DNA from: Rhea pennata
Taxonomy: Eukaryota > Chordata > Aves > Rheiformes > Rheidae
Direction: 5' to 3'
DNA length: 64,000 bases
Assembly: GCF_028389875.1 (NCBI RefSeq)
Contig: NC_084676.1
Location: 9,114,001-9,178,000 of the forward strand
The position numbers and the translations under genes are program-made. The notes below the pieces were generated by a model, which had not been told where the DNA came from, ran no database searches, and saw only the letters and a list, made by a program, of their open reading frames with translations. The first letter of the stretch is position 1. Each line of letters begins with the position of its first letter. Positions 20,801 through 33,424 of the stretch are shown piece after piece.

Positions 20801-23556
20801 TTCATAACATGCATTTCCATCCCCTTCAGGAGCCAATATAAGAATGACAGAGATAACTTCAACATGGAATTTATAAAATAATTTGAATGTCTCATTTCCA
20901 GTACAAGAACTAAGAATAACACTACTGCAGAGTTGCCAAAACCTCCCGTTATTTAACTTAATATCAAGCAGGACCTTGTCCGAACAAAAGATCTATGACA
21001 GATTAAAAGGTCTGGGATATTGCAGCTCATGTTTCTATTACATTGGTATTAAACTACTCCAAAATTGTTTGAGCACTAAGGCATGAAGAAATATCTGAAA
21101 GGCAGTTTGCTTACTTTTTCATCTCTGTTTGTATTTTGCATTTACAGTATTTAATTATAGGATTTGAGGATATGACAACAAAGTCCAAGCAGGCAGATGA
21201 TCATTGCAAAATATTTGACTCCCTACAGCCAGGGGTGGCTCCAATGTGGGAAAGAGATATTTCACACTAGTCTTTTGCATGAATTAAGAGTGCGCTCCTC
21301 TTACTCTCATGGATAGGAGTTGTATCAAGGTGATACAGGACTAAATCCTTAAAAAGAAACAAACAAAACCTCTCAATTTCTTTGGCTTTAACTTCATCTC
21401 TCCTAATCAATGAGCTATGGAGCTAACAAGAAAACATCTACAAATTTGTATAGGGCAGTTTTACGCTTTGTATTGCATTTCTCCAAGGCTACTGCAGATA
21501 CAGAAGCTGAAAGAAAGAAATTAAGGCCAAGGGATCCATTTCCCTCCCCTTACCAGCTTGTTTCCATAGTCATACAACCAGAAAATAGTACATTAGTGTC
21601 TTCCCTCAGTCTGTGGTTAGTATCCAAAACAAGAGAGTTTGATTCTATTTAAAGACCATTGGCTGCAGGAGCTGGTGCCATCACTGCTGGGGAGCTTGTG
21701 ATCACAACAGCTCCCAACCTAACAGCAAGGGGAAGAAGAAAATCTTCAGTTCAGGCACCAGCTTACACATGAGGAGGCCTTGAGTTTGGAGGACGGTTAT
21801 AGCAGCAGCACCGTTAGCCCATGGATAGTCAAAAATTGCCACTGTAGGGGAAATTTTGTTATTATACCCTTCAGCACATGAAGAGCCCAAATTCTTCTTT
21901 AAGCTCTTCTAACATTCAGATACTCAGGTGGATTGTGCACAGAGATGACCTCTTGTGAATTAGCTGTGAATCATTCTGAGTCTGAGCATCTTCTCTAAGC
22001 TGCTGATGCATCTAAGCACTATTTCAAGATATCATGAAGAGAAGTTACTCATCACTTGCATGTGCAATCTAACTATTCGCGAACAGCCCCATGCACAGAC
22101 ATCCAAAGGGAGATTTTACTGTACAGTAACTGCTCTGTTTCATTAGCAGTTATGTGGGAATAGCCGTATACCAGAAATGAAATCCTACCAGGGCACTGCC
22201 TCCCTGCACAGTGCAGTCAGACAAGCCCAGGAAGTTGAGATTCCCTCTGGGAAAGGAGACAGAGCCTGGGATGCTCCCAGAAAATTGTTGGTAAATGCTG
22301 TTTATCACTATTGCATACACTTAAAGCAATGGCTTACTTTACAAAGGTAAGAGACATACAACAACTCAGGGTTTTATCAGTTATCTATGTTTCCAGGTTG
22401 AGCATTAGTAAGAAAACGTGAAGGCTCAGCCACCACCACAGGAGAGAAAGGCAGGTCAGCATGGTGAGAGGGAGGTAAGGCAGGCTGGAGGATTCAGGGC
22501 AGGGTGGTGGGGATAAGGGAGGGAAGGAGAGTACCCAAGGATGGTTGTGATCTCCATGCAAGGAGACACTGCAGTCTAGACATGGAGCAAGAGAGTTTGC
22601 AGACGATTCAGCTGTGGAACAGCCTGCAGCTGCGCTGTGATGGAGCTGTGATAGGGAACAGGAAGGCCAGACAGATATCCTCACCTAGCCACCAGCCTGA
22701 ATTTGTACTCAGGCAAAATACATTAGGGATGGCTCAACTGGGAACTTGGCATAAAGCCTCCCAAAGCCCACTTCTTAATTTCAGCCCTGTATTAACCAGC
22801 TGGTTTTGTGCTTGGATTCTGCAAGAAATCCCAGTGATCCAGTAGCCACACAGGCATTAATGGGGAAGTTTACACCAAAACCCTTTCTCCTTGCTCCCCC
22901 CACAGTTCTTCTGCCTCAGACACCCCCAGTGGTGCTTCATCCACTGCCCTGCCTGGGGACCTTCAGACTTCTGTCTCCTTGTCTTTACATCAGGCTATTT
23001 TTAAAGATGATGGCAGTGCAGGCTAGGGCTCAGCTAGTCTGCAGCAGCCAGACTAACATCCCTCTGTCACCCCTGCTGACTGTTCTTCTTTTACAGGGAA
23101 AGGTGGGGGTGAGGGAGAGGAAAGGACAAGGAGATCAGTAGCAAGCGTGAGAAGGCAATCACAGGAGAGGACGAGAAGAACGATCTGATAGACCTCTTTG
23201 TGTATCCTCATCCCTCATTGCTGGTTAGGAGACCAAATAGCCACAGACAGACTGACTCTGGATAAGAGAAGGAGCTGCCAGGTGCCATTCTGTGAGAAAA
23301 AGGAGGGGAAAAACAAACAAACAAAAACAAAAAAAAAAAAAAGAAGAAGGGATGGCCACAGATATTTGTTAAGGGGAAAAGTGTTCATAGAAGAGAAATA
23401 TTGTTCAGACCTGGAAAACTGTGAGCTAAATTCCTTGATTTAATTCACGCCAAAACAGTTCCCCTATCGTGCCCCCAAAACAGGCCTATTAGTTCCCATT
23501 CTCATAAAAATCTGCAGCATTCAGTCCACAGCAGAGGGAATACTGAATACTGCTGC

Positions 23557-23593
23557 GCACGTGCATGCTGGCTATGGCTGTGCACGTGCATGC
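23557..23593. promoter_or_regulatory. Paired CACGTG (E-box) direct repeat before C1QTNF2
   Basis: The 12-mer GCACGTGCATGC occurs at 23557-23568 and 23582-23593, giving two CACGTG palindromes 25 bases apart, start to start. They sit 53-89 bases upstream of the C1QTNF2 ATG and just before the exon acceptor. CACGTG binds bHLH-Zip factors (USF, MYC/MAX, MiT, CLOCK). Function here is inference. Confidence 0.45.
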
Positions 23594-23645
23594 CAGCCAC
23601 TGTATGTATCATTGAAGCTCCCATCTTGTTTTAATAGGCTGCACC

Positions 23646-23889
23646 ATGATCTCTGCTGTCCTTCTCCTCTGGACTGTGCCCTGTGTGGCAAACCACATCC
23701 TCAGCGGCTTTGTCAAGGGAGGGCTGCAGGAAGGCCCCCAGCAGCTGGCATGCAGCGTGCCAGGCCCCCCCGGCCCCCCTGGTCCTCCCGGAGCCCCTGG
23801 CTCTCCAGGGACAGTCGGCAGAATGGGCTTCCCTGGCAAAGACGGCAAAGACGGCAAGGATGGGGACAAGGGAGAGCATGGTGATGAAG
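23646..23889 (+). CDS. C1QTNF2: C1QTNF2 coding exon 1 (signal peptide, first half of collagen domain)
   Basis: The exon probably starts at 23638 after ccatcttgttttaatag, leaving 8 bases of 5' UTR before the ATG. It encodes residues 1-81 and one base of Gly82, ending at a gtaaga donor. Confidence 0.95.
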
Positions 23890-24407
23890 GTAAGAGGAAA
23901 GTGCTTCTTGGAGGAACACATGGGTAAAATATAAAAGCAATAGTGTGACAGTTCAGTTAACACGAAGCCTACATGTAAGCCATCATTCCAAGTCTGAGTC
24001 CCAGGATAGACAAGTGTCCTGCTCTCCCCTGTCCAACATCTCCCACTCATCAGCTCCTGCTAGTGGGTTTCAGACTCACCCATTGCATCTGGATACCTCC
24101 ATTTAGCTCATCCACTGCCAGCCAGAACAGTGGATGGGACCTTTTAGGTTTGCATAGAGTCAAATTCTTGAAAGTCTAATTAAATTAAAGTAGTAACTGA
24201 GAGGAAAATATTTCAAATTTCATTCCAGTTGCTGTGCCAAAAAATGCTAAAAAATATTATTTGCGGATGGAGCCTTAATGGAGTCTATTGTCTAGATTTT
24301 GTTATTGTCCTTTCCCTCTTCATAGTGAGATTTTCCCTATTTTGGCATATACTGGTCTCCCATTCATGGCCTCCAGGGAAATAAAGTCAGGAAAAATAAA
24401 GGGGGGG

Positions 24408-24461
<54 letters not shown>

Positions 24462-26285
24462 AGTACTCAATAGTCCCAAAGCAGCAATGGCATTTTGGTG
24501 AGCACTCGCAGCCCTCTTGGAGGCCCAAGAGTCTCTTGGCTAGGAGCCACCTGATCACCCTGAAGCAGTGGTGACCAACTCCATCCCTCTGCACAACCGT
24601 CTAGGTGCCTCTGGCTGCACCGCCCTGTTTGCAGGGACACGGGTCGTGGGGGTGTGCCTGAGTTGCGGCCACCCTCCCGCTGATGCAAGGGAAATGGGGA
24701 CTTTCTAGAGTGCTCTAACAGGGTAACAAGCACTTCGCTGATGATGATCAATCTAAAAAGATACATCAACATATCCACCCCACACCATTTTCCTAATACT
24801 GAGGTGGGGCTCTCTCATTTAGATAAATGCTTATTCTAAGCATCAGAATCAATTACAATAAAAAACAAAACAAAAACAAAGCAGTGATTTCCCATTGCCA
24901 CACTAGAGTGCACTCCTGGTTCAGCATAATACCAGCATGCAAATGCTGCATCTTCTCATGTTTCACCCTTCAAAAGGGAATCTGGAGAACAGGTTTCCAC
25001 CCACAGCTGCATTTCAATCTAGTCTTGCTGCAGTAGGTTGAGAAGCAGGATAAAAGTCCTCATCAATTTCATTTGTATCAAACTCTACCACAACTGATGT
25101 TAATCAGCAGTTTCAGCATAACTGGGACAATACCCAACTTGCTTCCCATCTCCAGGCCATCTTTGCAATGAACGTGTCCCAGTTCACATCTCCCAGCTAG
25201 GAAGGGCCTTTTACCATACCTGGAATCTTCTTTTACAACAGATTATAATAGATAATTATGTTAAATGTAAAAATTGGACAGGAGATTAAAAACCCTGTCT
25301 GCTCCAGACTACAGTTTCCAAAAGCTTTTCAAACCCATCCCATTCCTACAAAACCCAGAGGTTCAGAGCCTGCTCCTAGCTAACTTCACAACTACTTACT
25401 CCTTTCTTAACCCAGTCAAATAATTGAAGCAGCCTCTCAGTCCTTAGAAGGGGTAGGCTATCCTGCTCCAGACCCCCTTCGTTATAATACCTCCTCTTAT
25501 GCAACATAGTCAGCCAGTTCTGACATACTTCCGGCCTCAGGCAGTATTTCATAGGCTTCTCACCAGAGATGTTTTCCTCACACATGAAAATAAACTACTA
25601 CGATACAACCTTCCACTCACTGTATTATGTCTTTCTCTGGAAAAAAAATTACAGTATCCTTTGTCTTCTAGGCCCACAAGGCAGAACAGGAAACCCAGGC
25701 AAGCCAGGACAGAAGGGGAAAGCAGGAGCTGTTGGCAAGGCAGGTCCACGAGGTCCAAAGGGTTTAAAGGGTAATCCTGGAAAAAATGGAGCACCAGGAA
25801 AGAAAGGGCCCAAAGGGAACAAGGGTGAGACGGGGATGCCAGGACCCTGCACCTGCAACGCCAGAGCAGCCAAATCCGCCTTCTCTGTGGCTGTCTCAAA
25901 AAGTTACCCAAGGGAAAGGCTACCCATCAAATTTGACAGGATCCTGATGAATGAGGGAGGACATTACAATGCTTCCAGTGGAAAATTTATATGCAGCATT
26001 CCAGGTATTTATTACTTCACTTACGATATCACTTTGGCCAACAAACATCTGGCCATTGGCTTAGTCCATAACGGGCAGTACCGAATCAAGACTTTTGATG
26101 CAAACACTGGTAACCATGATGTCGCCTCGGGATCAACTATTCTTTCTCTGAAGAAGGAGGATGAAGTATGGCTGCAGATATTTTACTCAGAACAAAATGG
26201 ACTCTTTTATGATCCTTACTGGACAGACAGCTTATTTACTGGCTTCCTGATATACCCCGATCAAGATTATCTCAATGAAATATAG
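23646..26285 (+). CDS. C1QTNF2: C1QTNF2 (CTRP2), secreted collagen/C1q-domain protein, complete CDS
   Basis: C1QTNF2 is a secreted adiponectin paralog that forms trimers and higher oligomers. Exons 23646-23889 (244 nt) and 25672-26285 (614 nt) join within a Gly codon (G|GC), giving 858 nt, 285 aa, the same length I recall for human. Residues 1-15 are a signal peptide ([15 protein letters not shown]). Cys36 precedes an uninterrupted collagen domain with Gly at every third position from 40 to 139 (34 triplets), closed by PCTC (Cys141, Cys143). The C1q domain runs from about 149 to 285 ([68 protein letters not shown]). NAS in the C1q domain is an N-glycosylation sequon. The start is the first ATG after an acceptor, with gcaccATGA context. 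Confidence 0.97.
24401..24462. repeat. G7-A28-(GA)n tract in C1QTNF2 intron
   Basis: A G run, a 28-base A run and about 13 GA units follow each other inside the intron between the two coding exons. Confidence 0.93.
25672..26285 (+). CDS. C1QTNF2: C1QTNF2 coding exon 2 (rest of collagen, C1q domain, stop)
   Basis: The exon follows tttgtcttctag and encodes residues 82-285, ending TAG at 26283-26285. The whole globular C1q domain is in this one exon, as usual in the C1q/TNF family. Confidence 0.97.
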
Positions 26286-27825
26286 GATGAGAGACTATCC
26301 TGTGGGGGAAAAGGAGGAAATGTGTATGAAAGCTTATTGCACCAAAGTATAGCCTGTACATGGACATGCATGAGATTGTCACATGATTCCACATTCTTGG
26401 AGCTAACAGCCTGTATGGGCTATTTGGATGTTTACTTGATGTCATCAAATATTCCACGGGTGCTAGGATCAATAGGATGCAGTTTAAAGTAGCCTTATGA
26501 GTCTCCAAATCTCCAAGATGCCTGTAATGGTTTTCCGTGGCCATTCAACAGTGCTATGGACATGCAACTTTAACAGTAGTGCAGAATGTTTTGATTATTT
26601 TATTATTATAAAGCATGCAGACAAAAACTCATTTTCTGAAAGCCTATTTGGAAGGGGTATTGACATTGCAGACTATATCAGTTCCCCTCCCTCTCCAATA
26701 ATAACAATCCTTATTAACACAAAGTTAAACTTCCCTAGCAGCTTAGAAGTCAGGAAATTGTCAGCTAACATTACAAAAGTAACCATAATTCTCAGCCCTA
26801 TCAAAGCAGTACTAATAAGCAAAGGTGTCAGATCTAAAGGAGAAATGACACAAAGGAATGATCTCATTTTTTAAAAAAGTTAAAGGTAAAATCTGTAGGA
26901 TGTGAACTGTTCCATTGAGTACTACTGGCATTTCTCAGATTTTATCCTCAATATACAATGACCATTGCTTGATTGCCCTGCAGTCTTGCATTTGCTTTCA
27001 GATAGGCACCGCTAAAGCTGTGATCAGAGCATGGCCTGGACTGTGGAAGCCAAATACCTGCAGGACTCAGATCCAGATCAGACTGTGAACACTTCATAAG
27101 ACTCATTTGAGAGCATGAGCCTTTACTCCAGGAGAATGTTTCTTAGTTCCCCTTTCCCTTCATCTCTGCCAGTTTTTGCTGTAAGGAGATACTTGTGGTG
27201 CTGTTGAGATGCTCTTTAAGGACTTAATACTACAAATAGACCCTATCTTGCTTATGATAGGCTCTTCCCCTGCCCCCATATCATATATTACAAATGCTCC
27301 AAAAATCAGCACTATTACATGAAAAAAAAAAAACAGAAAAGTCAAAAGCTGAGGTACTGAGTACTTTTTTCCCCTCTATATCAGCTAAAACAGTGGGCAC
27401 AGTGCAAAATGGTTCATTATTACTGTATCAAAGGAAATTCTCCTGCTATAATGCTGCCAAATCTGGCTGTGCTGCTCCAGGATGCCCAAACACATGCTAT
27501 GATACAGAGGTCTCTGTCTCAGTAGCCGGAAGGGAGGAGCCCCTCTTCCTTGCTGTCAGATGTGTCATCTTGGTTTCCACAGTCAATTCCACAACCATTT
27601 CTTATCTCCATATGAAAACTCACATGAAGCTTCAGTTCCTCTAAGCCTCATATTTAGGCATTGAAGGGAGATTCCTTACGAACTATCAAGGACATTTTTT
27701 AAATCTTACTTTTACAAGTCAAAATATTTGCATGATTTATGTGAACTATAGTAATTGTGTTGTAACCTGCAAAAATCATTTCAAACACATTTTATAAAAT
27801 AAAGCTGAACTAACATACTACTGGA
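26286..27825 (+). other. C1QTNF2: C1QTNF2 3' UTR (extent inferred)
   Basis: No coding signal follows the stop until a canonical AATAAA at 27798-27803, so a 3' UTR of about 1.5 kb is likely. Confidence 0.65.
27798..27803 (+). promoter_or_regulatory. Candidate C1QTNF2 poly(A) signal
   Basis: AATAAA in tttataaaataaagctg, 1.5 kb after the stop. GT-containing sequence (ggtcttgcc) follows about 25 bases later. Confidence 0.65.
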
Positions 27826-30229
27826 ATGGTCTTGCCATTTATAAAGTATTTTCCCAGAAGGTATTTCGAAACTCTTTCATTTTCCAGACATTGTTGGTTT
27901 TAATGGTGGATTTGGTAGGGCCAGTAGAACAGGATCGTTTCCTTCCAGCCCAGCAAGGAGAGTGCACAGAATTTTCTGTGCAAGAATATTTGCAAGGTGG
28001 AAAAACACGAGCTGTTTGTTGTAATGAAGCTGCTGACCTAAAGGGGAGGTGTCCTTTCCTTGACAGTGGCAGCTCAGATAATCTCTTTCACTTCCCAAGC
28101 CTCTTTTATTTGAGTTGTCCTGGGTTGCATTTCACAAGCAGCTTCCCAGGGAGAGCAGCAGTTCAGGCCATCACCTTTCTTGACTCCCAGGTGCGCACTC
28201 CCACCACGTTGTGACAGCCATGAGCACACCTGGGACAAAACCACTTTGCTCCCCCAAGCAGAGCAAAGAGAGGGGCAGCCCCAAGGAGGTGGCAGGAGGT
28301 ATAGGGAAATGGGCAGGATTGCCTCCCTGCAACACCACCCAGCAGGTGGTGGGTGCACCACCACCACTTCAAGCCCCAGACCCTTCTTCTCCATTCAATT
28401 CATTACCTATCCCCCTTCCCCCCCCCCCAAAAAAAAGAAATCAATTCTACTTTTTGATTTGGGCTTAGGTTAGTTTTCTGCTAATCTTGTGAGCTGAATC
28501 CACTCAGACCAAAGCAGGTACTAGAGCTGGGAGAGGCCAGAGCGCCCTACTAGGAATAACAGTGAGAAGCGAAGGGCTGAGGGGAAGCAGCTGTGAGCAG
28601 TTTGGTCATCTCAGTTGCACCATGAACTTTACAGCCCTCCTGTTACCCAACGAAGGGGCCCCAGAAGCGAGTGTTCCCTCCACGGGTCGATCATCACCAA
28701 AGGACTCGAGCTGGATTCCTGGAATGAGAAGCAGTGGGAAGTTACCTGTCTGGCAAAGCATCTTTTCTGGTCTAGTGAAATGGGAAATCTGAAAATTAGT
28801 TTTTAAGTCTGGAATATCAAAACACAAATCATCAGTAATGTTGAACCCTGAAAGTGCTTAGTACTATAGGGTTTCCTTGCAGCTTGGGACTGTGGAGTCC
28901 TCCCTCGAGGAGCAGCGCAGGGAGCACTGCTCCCACATGCTAGTGTCAGTCCTCAGCAACGGCTCCAGGCACGGCACCAGCTCGCTGTGCTGGCAGCCCT
29001 ACGGCACGGCACGCAGCTCGAGTCAAGCCCCAGCCCAAGCATCTGCTGCCAGTCAGCAACTCAGTTACCAGAAAGAAATGAAAACTCAGAAGCCAACAGA
29101 ATGGAGCCAGCAAAAGGGAGAGGGACAGTTTCTTCACAGAGGATTAAACCTCCCATTGGACTAAGTCACCTAAAGACACTGTGCATCAGGTAAGCATTTC
29201 CCCGAACGAGGCACGAATGTCTGAAGCGATACATGCGGGTTGCTTTGGCATGTGTTCCTCTGAAAATATGAATTTCCTCTAATGCTGCCTTAGGAACAAA
29301 CAAGGTAATTTGCTTGCTGAACAAAGCATGATCCTGTAACAAGAATCATTTTAACAAATTGTGGGCTTCCTTCTTCCTTGTCATGGAAAAGAGGGAGAAA
29401 AAAAGGCAGTGGGCAAGTTAGGAAGTACACCCAGGTCACTGCAGGGCCAAACATTAAAACATTAAGAGCCACGCTCAAGATAAATAAATAAATAAAGCAC
29501 AAGAAAAATCCCTTCCCCACGCCCCAAAGCCTGACTGGCTCAGACCTAGGAGAATTACACATTCTGGCTTGCTCGCGTGTCTTCAGGCTGCCTTTATTTT
29601 GTGCTCACTTTTCCCCTGTAGCCAAGCAGGCTAATTTTTAAAACTGAAGAAAGATTTCCATGAAATCTCCTCATTCCAGGAACACGGCGTTTCTGGAAGA
29701 ACACCAAATCAGACTGTGAGTCCTCCAGGCTCTGGCTTTCGCCACCACACTATCCGGAGCAAGCATTGCTTCCACCCTCGGTGCACTTGCCTTGGCCCCA
29801 GCCACGAGTGTCAGATGTGCCCTCTGCGGCCTTTTGCTCTGAGACCTGGCATGAGATCCCTCCTGCGCGTTAACACGCTAGCAACAGGGATGCAAGGAAA
29901 GCCGGATGCACCCATATTTGTTATTTGTTCAGCTTTTGCTTAGCTTTGCTAAGGATCTTTCTATCCCAGAAACAAGGCTCAGGCGATTCCTCTTGTGCTT
30001 CGTTACAGACCACCACGTGGCTGTGGCTCACCACCTCTAAGGCAGCCTCCCCAAGCCCCCACCCACCCTCAGGGCTCTTCGTTAAAGCACCTTGAGGTTT
30101 ATTTTTGTACATCTGCTACACACAGTTCAACCCTAACAACAAATGGAACAAACATGGAGGAAAAAAAAAATCTTTCCAGTGGAAAAATAACATTTGTCCT
30201 GGATTCAACAAGTGCTGGCTACGTGGAAA

Positions 30230-30850
30230 GTAACGGTGCGATGTCCCAGCTGGAAGGGAGGTGCAGAGCAGAGCAGCCCGCCGGCCAGGCTGCCGAGAGC
30301 CGTACCTTCAAACCTCTATCGCCTCTCCTCTGCAGGGAGGCTACGCGGGGGAGGACCCACGTTTCGCAGGAGGTGCCGGAGGGAGCGTTTCCTCGACGCC
30401 GCGGGTTCCACAGCGCATCTTTAGTTATGTCTGTTAACGCTTGACATTTAGCACCAAGAAAAGAAAAATCGGTTCTTTTGTTCTTCCGGGTTTTGTCAAG
30501 GCACCGCATGCTGCTCAGTCAACTTCCTTGCTAATTAACATCACATCCCTAACGATGCCCACTGTCACAGGGCTGCCACAACTTCGCGCAGAGCTGGGGG
30601 CCACAGGGCTGCCACAGCTCCGCACGGCCCCGCTGCCCGACAGCGGCGGTCCCACGAGCCTTCCCTTCCCACCACCCCGAGTTACTTCCACACTCGGAAC
30701 AAGCCAGCTCATCGCAGCCGGACGGCGCTGCCCTGTGCCGCCAGCCCTTCCCGTGCCTCGCCTCCACGGTTTACAGTTGTCAGGTCACAGGAGCCCACGG
30801 CAGAGCCCTCCAGCAGCGCTACGGACCTCAGCGTACCCATGCCTGCCCCT
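30230..30850. other. Minor CpG-enriched patch
   Basis: G+C and CpG are raised relative to flanks (ccgccggcc, acgcgggg, cgacgccgcggg, ccgctgcccgacagcggcgg). It includes an imperfect duplication of GGGCTGCCACA. It could be a weak promoter or enhancer, or just a GC-rich patch. Confidence 0.35.
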
Positions 30851-33388
30851 CAGCTTATAGCACGTGACATCTTACTGGATGGGAAAAAATAACAAGGAAA
30901 GTTCCCCCCCACCACATCCCCTTTCTGCTACCGTTACAAATCTAATAATTTCCCTATCATTCACCATTGCATTTTTCAACTAATACATTGGGGGGAGGCC
31001 CCATGGGTGCTTGATAGGTCAAGAAATGAAAGACTTCTATAAGGAAGGATTCATTCACAGAGTTCCTGGTTTCCACAGAAACCACCAGCTGAGAGGAGAA
31101 ATACACTGTGCTTAGACCAGAGAAGAAGTGGGAATGAAAAGACAGTATGTTTGAAGGGAAAGTTCATGGGAGCTCGTCTTGTGCATCGTGTCATTTCTCA
31201 AACAAAAACCTCAGATATTGCAAGCTGCTATGAAGAAAAGGACCCAGAAGCCTCCCATGGCCAGTGCCTTGCCCATGGAGCCACAGCCCATAGGGCCCCA
31301 GAGCAAGGAGCAAGCAAAGCAAAATCCCCACCCAACCCATTCAGCATTGATGGAAAATGAGGAAAATGCAGGCTGCAACTATTTTCAAGCTTTTAAATGC
31401 AGACTCCTCAATCTGCATAAAATATTTTCAGTACAGTGTTATTTTTCTTAAGCCTTAGGACAATGATTGCAATGTTGTTCTTCCCTTGCATTGCTAGGGG
31501 TTTATTAGTCTGGCATGGACGCACATCCAACAGGGACTCGCTGAGGCTAACAAAGCGGCTCCTGCCAAACAGGCTTAAAATTTGCAGTTCTTGAGCACAG
31601 TCCTAATCCTGTAACATTACCCCCTTTTTAGCAAATCTCACACCCTGTCTCTGACAACAAGAGGTAAAAACACGCTGCACTCCTCTGAACACTTGAACTC
31701 CCCAGGGAATGGGACAGCCCTGCTCTCACCCCTCCCTTGGGTCCTTCTTCTAGGGCAGCACAGAGGTCTGACCCAGCATGAACCAGCTCCAGCAAAGTAG
31801 GGGCATGGCTCCATGCAACTCAAGGAATATTTCCCCCACTAGGCTTGCCTTCTGCTCCTTGTTACATAGCACCACCTGTGCTCATGCTGGGAGAGGATGT
31901 GACAGCCTGGATTTGGGGCACAAAAGGGACCACTCCAATGTAACATAAGGAAGAGGTCCTACTTACCTCTTACTGCTCCCAGGTGTCCCATCTCACTGCT
32001 TCTTTTGTACTAGCTCCAGATCACTCCATGAGTCAATTTAACTCTCTAAAACCACAGGAAACTAACCTAGTGGAAAAAAAATGGGTTCAGAGGTAATCAG
32101 GAAAACATGTGATGAACAACAAAGCTGGTGCAAGGCAAATGGAGGAACCATGCAAGCAGGGCAGCAGAAAGTAGGGCAAGGCATAGAGAGTCAGAGAACC
32201 ATCTTATGTCTCCTCAGCAGGAACCTGGAGCACTGCAAAAGTACTCAGAAGGGCTTAAACTAGCACTCAACATATTGCTGAGCCAATCTAGCTTTGGTAT
32301 CCTGGCTAAGTAGAGGCATGTGGGGTGTGAGCAAGCCAGGCAGCTCACCTGTGAAGGGGAAGTGCAAGTGTGAAGTGTTCCCAGGTTGAGCTGGCCTCGC
32401 ACTGGTTGCAGGAGGAGCTCCCTCCACTTCTGGCAGCCAGGAACATATAAAACTGACCCAAATGGCCTTCTGCATGCAGCTCCTTGGGTAGGAGCTTGGT
32501 CAGCAGCAGGTTATGCTTGAGACTTGATTGAAACTATTTTTTCTCCCCCTCTCTTTTCTTTCTCTCTTCACCTAGGCTAAACCAGAAGAGGCTTCATTCC
32601 TTGCTGGCATGGAGTGCTGGGTTTCCACTGCTCTCTTCCCTAGCTGAGCCTCTGCCCTCTCTGATCCTGTTGTATTCATGGGTAAGATGCGGGTTGCCTG
32701 AATCGCCCTCTGGTTACTCTGAGGTTTTTGTCCTACTTTCAGATAGTTTTGCTAAGCCTAACAGCAATGTTATTACTCCAGTATCAGAACTGTAACACTA
32801 AGAGTAAAGATGTAATCTTTAATCAGTCTCTCAATGTAGATGATTCTATTGTTTTGAAATGAGCTTATTCCAATGAAGTTTAACTGACTGCACATGTTTC
32901 TACCCAACCATGATTTATTAATGATGACAGACTAACATTAAACTTCCCTAAATTAATATAAGCTCTGAGCAAAGCTATTTACTTTTGGAATCCCCATGGG
33001 ATTTTATTTTGAGTTAACTCAGTCTGTTTTTAAAAACACTTGAAAATTAAATCAATACAGTTCTGATGTGGAAATAAGCCTACATTTTAACTCAAACTTT
33101 ATTTGTTTTATCAGAATTTGATGATAACTTGAAAGATCTTGCTTGTATGGCAAATACATACTGCAGCTGCAGTCAACTTCTATAATAGCAGAGGCTTGGA
33201 TTGATACAGTATCTAGGTATCACTTGTTCAGCTACTAAATAGAATAGTTACTGGAGTCCTTGTTTTATGCAACTAGCCTTGCTGGCACTCCCTCCTTCAA
33301 AATATTCCAAGGTTCAAGGCTAAGCTTATGCTCTTATCGAGTCTGTGTCTGTTTTGTTACTGTAAATATTTTATGACACCAAAGACAT

Positions 33389-33424
<36 letters not shown>
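33389..33424. repeat. (GT)n(AT)n microsatellite
   Basis: About nine GT units followed by about nine TA units. Confidence 0.93.

Larger units (their letters stand above)
15201..23637. other. Presumed C1QTNF2 first intron or upstream intergenic
   Basis: About 8.4 kb with no recognisable coding exon. It holds a 21-base inverted repeat (15817-15837), a GATA-type tetranucleotide repeat, a MIR-like SINE fragment (about 17.77-17.87 kb), small A runs, and the paired CACGTG repeat at 23557-23593. If the CpG island at 14.9 kb is the C1QTNF2 promoter, most of this is intron 1. Confidence 0.45.
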
